A stretch of DNA of 64,000 nucleotides from Lytechinus variegatus. Taxonomy: Eukaryota; Echinodermata; Echinoidea; Temnopleuroida; Toxopneustidae. Made by a program: the position numbers and the translations under genes. Below the pieces are notes generated by a model, which saw only the letters and a list, made by a program, of their open reading frames with translations, was not told where the DNA came from and searched no databases. This document shows positions 49,801 to 61,800 of this stretch, in pieces; position 1 is the stretch's first letter, and each line of letters begins with the position of its first letter. The DNA lies in the NCBI RefSeq assembly GCF_018143015.1, contig NC_054741.1:8954683-9018682 (forward strand). The letters run 5' to 3'.

Positions 49801-52800
49801 CCTAACTCTGCAACCGTAAGTCACTTTTCAACCAAACTTGGATGGTAGATGGACTTGGGGGACCTGCATATTATGCTGCAGTCGGAGGTCACATGGTAAG
49901 GTCAAAGGTCATTTTCAGGTCAACGTTAAAGTTTACATGCAAGACTCTCTTATGACACCTAACTCTGCAACCGTAAGTCACTTTTTTAACCAAACTTGGA
50001 TGGTATATGGACCTGAGGGACCTGCATGTAATGCTGTAGATCGGAGGTCACATGGTATGGTCAAAGGTCATTTTCAGGTCAACATTAAAGTTTACGTGCA
50101 AGGATCTTATGACAAGTGTTATTCCATCCCAGTAATTTCACAATGAAGTTTCGATACAATTCTGTTGCATGCCCTCGCAAATCACGATATTTCTTCTTAT
50201 ATTCATAAGTGGGCGAGGCACAAAATTGCTTTTGCCTTGTTTAATTTGAGTCATAATAAAGAAATAAGTTTGATTTTCATATTTTCGATTGATATATTTG
50301 TATCCTGTAGATTGCAGACTTAGCCAGTGAAGACACTCCTCAGCTCTATGTAGCGTGTGGTAGAGGACCAAGGTCATCCATGAGAGTTCTAAGGCATGGA
50401 TTAGAGGTTAGTGAAGTTCCTGTGCTGAAAGAACATCCCATACTGTATGATTATTGTTAACACATCTTGTTGTGATAGATTTTTAGTGCTTCATATAGTT
50501 TGATAGTAATAATAATGTTTTATTGAAATGATATGAAACTGGGAACATAATTTATTTGTTTATGATAGGTATAAAATGTTTTCAGGTGGGCAAGTCACTT
50601 TGAGGAGTTGTAAATTTCTAAGTGGTATGAATAAATTGTTTATCATTTACCATCTATTCCTCTGTGCACAACTCATTGGTGAAGAAGAAATGGAAGTATA
50701 GCTTGAGGGACATTTGCATGGATTCACTATGATATCTTGAGTTACGTAATTTGATATTCCTTTTTCTCATTGCAATTTTGAAAACAGTATGGGAAGAACA
50801 GGACAAAGTGATAAAGACTATATTCTCCATTGTATGTAGTCTTTAAAGGGGAATGAAACCTTTGGAACAAATAGGCTTGTGTAGAAACAGAAAAATCAAA
50901 GAATAAGAATAAAGAAAGTTTGAAAAAATCGGACAAATAATGAGAAAGTTATGAGCATTTGAATATTGCAATCACTAATGCTATGGAGATCCTCCCATTG
51001 GCAATGCAACAAGGATGTGTGATGTCACTGATGAACAACTTTCCCTTTGGTGGACTATAAAATACCCTCAAAATGTATCTTTTTGCTTTTTCTTACGATG
51101 ATATAAACTCTTTATCCATTATGTATTCTTAAAAAATATGTATTACATGCCCTCATGTAGAAAGAACACATGATCTATGGATAGATGTGATAAAAGAGGC
51201 AATTCAAGTGAAATATATACTAAAGTAATGGGGAGAGTTGTTCATCAGTGACATCACACATCTTTGTCACATTGCCAATTTGCTATCTCCATAGCAATAG
51301 TGATCGCAATATTCAAATGCTCATAACTTTCTCATTATTTGTCCGATTTTTCTCAAACTTTTGTTGATCTGTTTCTTTGATTTTTCTGTTTTCACACAAG
51401 CTATCTTGTTCCAATGGTTTCATTCTCCTTTAACTTTGAGAAAAGTTGCATACCTTTACAGGTTCAAAAACGGGGAAAACGTTTGTCTTGCTATTTTATC
51501 ATCTCTAGGTATCTGAAATGGCTGTATCAGAGCTTCCTGGTAACCCCAATGCTGTATGGACTGTCAAGAAGAAATCAGATGGTAAGTCTGTTATGAAACC
51601 CTAGGTAACCATCTCATGAAACAAATAGTGAGTTTTTCACTGACTTGTTACAAGCCACTGTAAATCCTTGTATCTGATTGGCTGAGGGCAAATTAGTAGG
51701 TGAAAATCACTGACAAAACACTTATCATGGAATACTCCCCAGGATCTTGGTAACACAAATATTTGGGATCAATAGCAAGTGCAATACACATCCCATTTGG
51801 TTGATTGATAGACACATGTTTGTGGTACGGAGTCCTTGGCCTCGCATGCAAAAGTTAAACCTCAATTGTAGGAGTGTATTTTATGATGGATCGCATTAAT
51901 CATTTTGTGCAAGCAATTTCATTTTCCAACCATGCACACAGTCATTTTCCCAGATTTATGTTGCAATGCATGGTTTGGTTAGCAGTGTGTGAGTCTGGAT
52001 TTATTTTGTTCTTGTTTGTTTAAAGTCAACTTCTTTCAAAGTATACTAATTGCTATTGGGCAAATGAAAGTAAGATCCCCATGTTTTCATCATATTTTAA
52101 ATGTAGAAAACACCTGTATTTTTGTGTACAATAAAAATTCCTATTTCAGATGACTTTCCTACATGGTTATCAAATCATCTTTATCAGAATGTTTCTAGAT
52201 GATCTGAGTATGTGTTATGCTTTTTTAACTGTTTAGATGAGTATGATGCTTACATCATTGTGTCTTTCGTCAATGCCACCCTGGTTCTCTCCATCGGTGA
52301 GACGGTAGAAGAAGTGACAGATTCTGGTTTCTTGGGTACCACACCGACCCTCTCATCATCACTTATAGGAGATGATGCACTCTTACAGGTAAAGATGAAC
52401 AAAAGAGATGATTTCAAGTTTGTGTCTGTGTTAATATATAATGGACAATGACTGCATAATTACAACATGATCTGTTTACTTCAAGCATGAAAATTGTACC
52501 ATGAAATGCAATAATTTTTTTGCCAAACATATTGGTTTCTTTTTGTGTTTTTTAAAGTATCTATTATTATTTAAGTGTACACGCTTTTGTCTCCTTTTTG
52601 AAGAGATAAATGAGATTGCTCTTCTTCGCTCAAAACCAAGGGAATATTTTTTATTCAAATATCAGTCTTTACTAGTATTTCTACTAGTAACTTAATCCTG
52701 AATGAAGTTCAGTAATAAGATTCACAAAATATGTTCCATGTCGACTGTTCTGTGTTAAGATAAGTCTTGACATCTTCAGTTACCATAGTGTGCCATTGAA

Positions 52801-55800
52801 TAGGCAACTAGATAATCGGCACCTCATAAATGCAATAAGCTATTATTATTCAGGCAAACACTTTGATAATAAAAATTGAGATTATCATAATTATGGTCAT
52901 GTTTGGTGTAACAAGTTATTTATAATTAGGGATTATATTGTGCATGATCTTTTCTTAGAACCAAATTAAAAAAATGGTTGTCTAAAAGGTCTTTTGGAGT
53001 ACACAAGTAGTTTGATTGGTTGTGGGTTTAGTTATTTGTAAATCATTTCCTTTGATAACAACAAAAAATAGTTTTTATTCCTTTTTTCTCTCTTTTAGAT
53101 CTACCCAGATGGTATTCGTCACATCCGTGCAGACAAGCGTGTTAATGAATGGAAGACCCCTGGTAAGAAGTCCATTGTTAAGTGTGCTGTTAACCAGAGA
53201 CAAGTAGTCATTGCACTGACGGGTGGAGAACTCGTCTACTTTGAAATGGATCCAGTAAGTTGAATCAATAACAATAATAGTAATTGGTTTTATGTAGTGC
53301 TTAATACATTTGAACAGCATCTAAGTATTTCTCAGATATTTTCTCCAGTGGCCCATTTCATAAAGGCTAGTAACTTTGCCATTATTGTAACATCCATGAA
53401 AACCTTGATAGAGATTTTCCAATTTCTGTTATTATGGTAGTTACAATGTAGGCAAATTTTCAAGAAAGAGGCCCGTGGTGATTAAATTCTGGCTACTTTT
53501 TCTCTCCCAGGGAGCATTCCAGCTAGAGTTTTCATACTTCATATGTGTGCAGCAATGATGTTCAATTTATCTGCCAATCCACTGAATTCAGGGTGATGAC
53601 ATTAAATGAGTTTCTGAGCTGTACTTAACCTCTGGTAGGCCAGAGGAAAATTTAGGCCAATTTTTAAAGCAAAGATACATCTTTACCCTTTATGAAAGGC
53701 TATTTTTTCATTTTAACTGAATGATATACCAGGGCTCCACACTAACCCATTTTTTCTACTGGTCCAACCTATTCATGTCGGACCAGTAGATAGCCAGTTT
53801 TTGAAATTTTTACTGGTCCGAACCTAAAATTTACTGGTCCCAAAATAAAGAAAACATTAAGAAAAGGCGCAAGTTTATTTTTCTAGCCTTTCGTTACCCC
53901 CCCCCCCCACAAAAAAAATGAAGGAAAATGAAGGACAAAAAGAAAGCAAGACAGCAACGAAGAAAAACAGAAACGAAGAAAGAAAGAAAGAAAGAAAGGA
54001 AGGATGGAAGGAAGGAAGGAAAAGAAAGAAAGAATAAAAGAAAGGAAGGAAGAAAAAAAGGTAAAGAAAGGATAGATGTGAAGGAAGAAAAAAGACCTAA
54101 AGAAGGAAAGGAAGGAATAAAGAAGGAACAAATATAAGAAAGAAAGAAAGAAAGGAAAGAAAAAAAGAAATTAAGGAAGGAAATGAAGCAAGCAATAAAA
54201 AAGAAAGGGTAAAAGGAGAGATGGAAAGACGGACAAAAGAAAGAAAGGAAGGAAGGATTGAAAGAAGGAAGGAAGGAATTAAGGAAGAAATGAAGGAAAG
54301 GTAAAATGATAGATAGAAGGAAAGAAATAAATAAAGGAAGGAAGGGAAGGAAAGAAGCAATTATATAACAAAGAAAAGGTAAAAGAATAGATGAAAGGAA
54401 GAAAAAAAAGAAAGACCGAGAGACAAAGAAAGGAAGGAATGAAAGAATAAAGGAGAGAAAGGAAGCAAGCAGTCAAAAAAAAGAAAGGAAAGGTAAAATG
54501 ATATAATTAATAAAGGGAAAAAGGAAAGAACAAGACAGATAGAAGAAAGGAAGGAACGAATGTAAGAAAGAAAGGGCTGAGAAAAGAAATAAAAAACAGA
54601 AAGGGTAAATAAATGATGGATGGAAGAAACAAAGAAAGAAAAAACAGAAAGGGTAAATAAATGATGGATGGAAGAAACAAAGAAAGAAAGGGGTAAAAAG
54701 AAGGAAGGAAAGAAAGGAAGAGAAGAGATGAATATAGGATGGATGGACTCAAAAACTAAAGAAAGAAAATATCAGAAAGAAAGAGAGAGAAAAAGGAAAT
54801 AGAGAAAATATTTTATAAAAGGATAGAAAGAAAAAATGAATTAAAGAAAACAAGGGAAATTAAAAGAGAAAGACAGTAACAAAAAAATTGAGGGAAGAAA
54901 CAAAGAAAGATTAAGAAGGAAAGAAAGATAGGAAGAAAGCTAAAATTATTATAAATAATTTATCAGTTTCTTTTCTCATTTAAAATAGCTAGGAAAGAAA
55001 TTCGCAGATACCATTAGTGTATCAACACACACATAAATGCATATGTGGGGCTATTATGTATTCAGACGATATCACCCGAAACCCGATCTGTTTGAACCAA
55101 AACAGAAGTGAAAATTTCTCCTTTTACTGCTTACAAATGACAGAGTTGCTCCAATTTTTAGGAAATATGGACATTATAAGAGCCTTTCATGAGTATGAAC
55201 CTTGGATTTTGACAGTTATGTGAGAGATTTCTGCCAGAGTTTAGCCAGGCTTCGTTCGTGCGGCCAGTGGAGAATTTAGCATGTGGTTTGTGTGGCAGAC
55301 TACATGTACACTGTATGCATGCTGTATAGTACTCTAGTACCACTTACGTGCGATTCATTCTGTGTGTATTCTGTGTGTGAAATGCAGAATTTAAGGGGGG
55401 GAAATGGTTTGCTGTGAATTTGACCATTTCTGGAAAAGTTATTGGCCCAACAATGATTTTTATTACTGGTCATGTCGGACCCTTAAATCTTGCTATTTTT
55501 GGAAAAATTACTGGCCCGACAATGATATTTTTTACTGGTCATGTCGGACCAGTAAATCTTCAAATTTCTGAAAATCTACTGGCCCGACAGCGATTTTTAC
55601 CGGTCTGGGACCGTCGGACCGCCGCTAGTGTCGAGCCCGGGATATACATTTTATGATTAATGGATGCTTCCTTGTTGCTATAGATCAGTACTGACCACAC
55701 ATAAAATTTGTTTGCACCAACAATGTGCTAGCAGATGCCCTGTTACAACCGGTTATGTGGGAGCTAGGCCTAATGTTACAATAATGCATTACTTGCACAT

Positions 55801-58800
55801 TGAAATAAATGTTCTGACTTCACAATCCGAAAGATATGACTGGGCTTACTGTTAAATATGAAAATGTTGCATGTTTGGCTTACAACGTTTCTCTGCGGCC
55901 AGCACAGATTGTTTGCTGTTGATTAAATGTAAATTCCAGTATCAAAATGATCTAGAACGGAATCAAATAATAAATATGAGATGTTTGGTTGTAGAAATGA
56001 CAATAGAATGCCAAATTATCTTTGTAGAAGGTACATAATTAGTCATAAATGAGCAGAATAAAATGGCATTCCTGCCGGGTAATTGGTCTTTCCAAGCAAT
56101 AATACATTGTCCTATGTGTGCCTATCTGTGTTTGCAAACTTTATTGTGCTGACTTCCACATTCTCATATAGTTTTAGTTTGAGTAAACTTTAATGCACAG
56201 TCTATTTTTACAATGACTTGCGAACAGTTAGCATTGATTTATAGACTCTCATATTATTGCTTACTATGACTACTTCAGTTTAGCTGTTAAAATTTGAACC
56301 AATTAGTCCTGTATATATGTGAATTAAGGGGGAAAAACATAAATCATGGAGGAATGTTTAATGAAATGAATAGTCGGTGATTTTCTCTATTAGTTACAAG
56401 CTCCTGAAACCCTTGCATCTCGTTGGCTTAAAGTCAAATTATCAGTGAAAATCAGTGACTTATTCCTTTCATGAAATACTCCCCATGATTCACCATCTCT
56501 GGCATCATTCAAAGATTCACGAAATCCAATTCATAAAGTGTAAAATGAATTTGTTTTTGTATCATCTGAACATTTAGACAGGTCAGCTGAATGAATACAC
56601 TGAGAGGAAGGAGATGAATGTTGATGTGAAATGCATGAGCCTTGCCACTGTGCCCTCGGGTGAACAACGAGCAAGGTTCTTAGCTGTAGGTCTTGATGAC
56701 AACACCGTACGCATCATCTCTCTAGACCAATCAGTAAGTCTTAATCTTTCAGTTTGGATTGGATATTTCATACTTTATATTTATCATTGTGCATGATTGT
56801 AGCCTTTATAATGCTGTAGTAAAAAGCTTTCATAATGTAATTTATGTTGTATCATCTAATATCTCAATTTTACCAAAGTGTAGTGACTGTTTAATCTTCT
56901 TCATCCTTATTATTCTTGAAAAAGGGCCCCTTGACTTGAGCACTTATTTTCCAGGTTTATTGATTGCATATCACAACGTTATAAACACAGATTTTGTCCT
57001 GATATTTTCAACCCGTTCCATTCTTGATTAATGAGTTTATTTTTTAAAAAATACTGTTACTCTTAATTTGATTGGCTGCCTGATCAATATAAATATATGT
57101 GTAAAATCCCAAAATATATCCACTGAAAATTAAGTTTTTATTTCATAGCATCCACACTATAAATAGTTTTATGACAGATGCAATTGTACAATGTAGTAAT
57201 AAACTGGTATTTGAGCAATACCTAAGGGAAAGATAGCCAACTTAGGATAGGCTTCAAGTTTCTTAAAGGATTTTTAGTTTTAATTGATTGATATTCCAAA
57301 TTGTGAATGTTTCTGATATACAGTGGAAGGGATCACCATGAGCAGCATGATATGTAAAACCAACAAACGTGACTCCAACCCAATTAATTGTATGTCACTG
57401 AAAAAAACGTAATATATGTGGTCAGTATGGAGTCTGGTTTGCTAATATGACTGGTATAAAGCATATCTTCTATATTAAAGCACTGGTGTAGAAAAACAAT
57501 ACATATTTTCATATGTATTGTTCTATTGTTATAAGCTACTTGAAATCCTTGCATCCAATTGGCTGAGAGTAAATAAGTCGGTGAAAATCACTGACAAAAT
57601 TGTACATGAAACACTTGGCTAATCCTTATGTATTTGACAGGACTGTCTTCAACCTCTGAGTATGCAAGCTCTACCAGCCCCTGCAGAAGCTCTATGTATC
57701 ATTGAGATGGGAGGTACTGAAGCCAGGGAAGATACTGGTGAGAGGGGTAGCTCAGGGGGTCTCTTCCTCAATATTGGTCTTCAGGTAAGAAGCTTCAAAT
57801 CCAGCATTGTCATAAAAAAAAAAATTAGAATTTGTCTAATAATATTTGAACCATTTTGAAATAATTTTTAATCATTTATGAGCAAATGTGATTAAAAATT
57901 TCAAAACTTTCTGTCTTCTTTGTGTCTATAAATTGTTTGAAATGATTTTAAAAAAATGTTTTTGATATTTATTTTAAACAAAATCATTTTGCTGTGCCAA
58001 CTGTGATGGAAATGTAATTTTCATTCAAATGCTGTTCTTTTCATTGATTTTATTTTATTGATAGAATTTTGAATGATGTGGACCCAATGTCCCCTTTCTG
58101 AATATCTCAGTAACTATAAGTTATGTATATTATGTTTGTATTTGTATTCAGAATGGTGTATTACTAAGGATGGTATTAGACTCGGTGACTGGAGATCTTT
58201 CAGATACGAGAACAAGATACCTCGGTTCAAGACCCGTTAAACTCTTCAGGATTAACATGCAAGGATCAGAAGCTGTAAGTACATAACTTCAACATTATTT
58301 TAGTCTGCTTCGTTATTTTGCTTGAATGAAAGCACAGGAATGGTGAATATGACTTCTGTATTGTAATAGCAGGTCTAATGAAGTGTAAAGTTGTTGGTAA
58401 TGTTAGTCTGTTAGTCCATTGAGAAAAAACCCTAACCACATATAATATCAGATTATGCTATCAAAAGTTCCTTGCCCTGTCCTATAAATTTGTATTGAAC
58501 TCACCATGATCATCACTTCTCAAGTTTAATCCACAGCAATGATGTTATTTGTATATATCTGTCAATCCACTGAAAACTGTTTGTTGACAAAATTACTCTG
58601 AGCTGTGGCTAACATTGGATTACAATGTTAATGAATAGTTTCTACTTGCCAGTGTTATTGCTTATAATGTATTGTGACAAAATTTTGCCTCTTTGCCTCT
58701 GCAACATTTATTTTGATGCCTCCTATCCCATTGAATTTGTACACTAAAGTTGATGAGCTTTATCACATATGTGGTCCTGATATTGTCTTCAGTAATCTTT

Positions 58801-61800
58801 AAAAAAATATTGAGCTCAGAAACAACGCGAAAAATGACAAACTCCTACAAAGCACAAACCAAAACATCTTATTTATTAGTAACTATAAGAAACTAATTTA
58901 GGGTTCGTGAGGATAAATTTCACAGTGGTCATATGGTAAAATCTCTTGTGATAAAGAACATTTTTTTGAAGTACCAATTTCAAACTTACTTCATTCATAT
59001 TAGAGTGAGGATGATCTGATTACATTTGGGGTCACAAGTTCAAAGGTCAGAACTCATCGAGGTCATCATTTGAAAATTTTGGAGGATAAATGTGTAGTAT
59101 ATTTTTGGTCTGGCAATAATGGAAACATGCATTTTGACTACATGTAGCTGAAAATCCATCTAGCGTCGAGGATGTAAAATGTTATTGTCATTACTAATTT
59201 TACCGAAATTGTGCAAGAATGTGAAGCAACCGCAACCAGCCAAAATAGGATTGAGACAAGAATTTTTTTATTGTTAGAATGACCTGACAGTCATTTTCAT
59301 GTAATACATTAAAAAACAGAGAGAAGTCTGAAAAACGAGCGCCTTGATAATTAATCCTTTGTAAGTGCTGAGTTGTATAAATGATGAATATATTTTTTTC
59401 CTCATCCAGGTTCTTGCTATGTCTAGTAGATCTTGGTTGAGTTACTGGTATCAGTCTCGGTTTCATCTCACACCACTGTCATATGAAACCTTGGAGTTTG
59501 CTTCTGGATTCGCCTCAGAGCAGTGTCCTGAAGGAATTGTTGCCATCTCCACAAACACGCTTAGGTATGTGTAACATAGAGACCTGGGTTATCCGTTTTC
59601 TTAAATGCCAATTTTATGTTCTTCTGTGTTATAAGCATTGAACTCTGTGTTATTCGGTGATATTTAGTGAATACAAGTAGTCAAAATCTTAGAAAAGGTT
59701 TTCATGCAGATATGGAGATTGGCAAACATGCTAGGTAATGAAAGTACACGGTAATGATACCTATGTTTTTTATTTTTACTGTTTTTTTTTTTTTTGTAAT
59801 TGAAATATTTTTGCCAGAAATTTTTTGTTTTCTGTGTAATTCTGTAAATTCTATGCTCTTCCTGGTATCATGGAAAACTCTTGTGTAGCAAATACAGGGA
59901 CAACTTTTTGAGATTTCTATGAACTAAGATTTATACCATCACTTATTTATGGTAGGGCTGGGATTTGAGCTAGATATTTTCCAACAGGTGCCTTCTCCCA
60001 TTCAACATGTACTCATATTTGCTTGTTTGGTCAATGAAATAGTTATTACCATGTCTTTGAAGAATACTATAAATAAAAAACTGTGATCATCACTTTACCC
60101 ATTTTATCCACAGCAATGATGTTATATACATATCTGTCAATCCACTGATAACTGTTTGATGACAATATTACTCTGAGCTGTGTCTGGCATTAGATGGGAG
60201 TTGTTCATTCTGTTATTAGCTCTCTTTTATATATGCAACAAAAAAGTTAAAATGCCATAACTTCGTATAATCTTGGCCTTGATAATATTGATGGTGAATT
60301 GAATAATGACCAGCATAGGATATACATCAGGGCAACAGGAAATTCAGCCTTTTTTAAAGCCAAAGTCACCTCTTTATTTTTCAAAGTGGAATGGTTTGAG
60401 GTAACCATCTTTTCTAAAATTGCCTCAAAGTCTGCCTCAAACAATACTCAATATAAGTAAGTTTATAAGATCAATTTCCTAATTACAAAATGTTTTTACA
60501 GTATAATTTCTTGTTGCACAATAAATAGCCCCTAAAACTTGGCAACCCCTCATTGTGGCATAAAATAGTTATTTCTTACTCAAATAAATGACAGCTTGAC
60601 CTAATTCACCATTCATTTTTCCACCCTAGGATCTTGGCCTTGGAGAAGCTAGGAGCTGTGTTTAACCAGGTATCAACGCAACTGAAATTCACGCCTAGAA
60701 AGTTTGCCACTCACCTTGAGAATAACAACATTGTTGTGATAGAATCAGATCATAATACATACACAGATGCTACCAAAGCACAGAGGAAACAACAGATGGC
60801 TGAGGTAAGTCTTCATCTGTACATGTGTATTGTGTTTAAAGTTAGTGGCCCATATTCTAAAGTCAGATTATACTTAGCCCATGGTCTAAATCTTAAGTAT
60901 GGGATGTTGAAAATGTCAAAATTTTGTTGATATTGTATGTTTCTTATGTTTACTATGCTCTTTTATCATGCAAAAAACTGATTCAGCTATTGTTCCTTGA
61001 GTAAGAGGTGAGCCAAAATGTTACCATGAAAACATGCAGTGAAGACTGGGTGGAAAGTGGGCAATGTTTTGAATCACAGAAAAGAACTTGCATCTTCATG
61101 CCAACCTGTAAAACAAATACAGTAAATTTTGCTTCAGCTGCCACCTGTATAAAAGGGCCATATTGCTATATGACTGCAAGTGTTTGTTTGCCTTGAATAG
61201 TATCTCCCATTGAAACATGTTTGCAGAAACCTCTTCATGAAACCGACCTGCTCAAAAAGACCTGCATTTCTTGTCTACCTTGGGTAGTCTTTACGTATCA
61301 GTTTCACTCTAGTGTTATCTGCAGATTACACGATTAAACACTACCTAGAATTCAACTGTCCTGCATGTAATGCTTGAGAAGTAAAGACAGAAATACACAA
61401 AAGCTAGGTGACCACGTAAAAGGCTTGAATGAAAGACCTAGGAAATATTTTGAAATGTTACTTTATTAGCTCCCATAATAATAGCCCTAAGCATGCCCTA
61501 CAATTTCTGACTATATTTCTAAAACAAATGCCCAGCCCTTTTCTTAAAAAGGGTATTGAATTCATAATGATCCCCCCATGGTATCCAAAGCAATGATGTT
61601 ATATACATATCTGTCAATCCACTGATAACTGTTTGATGACAATATTACTCTGAGCTTTGGCTAGCATATTTAGATAAGAATTTAATGAATAGATTCTTGT
61701 CAGTGATATTTATTATTTCTGATTTTTAAGCATAATAGATAGCATTGTACATAATTTATTAGAAATAATCAAAGAAAAATATTCTCCAGATAGAGATGTT

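Noticed and set aside
53883..54752. Lys/Glu/Arg-rich and Phe/Ser/Leu-rich frames on both strands
   Set aside because: Products of the GAAA/GGAAG tract in SF3B3 intron 12.
58073..58125. C/D-like ATGATGT...CTGA in SF3B3 intron 14
   Set aside because: No closing stem and no clear second box pair, and it sits very near the 3' splice site. Left as chance occurrence.
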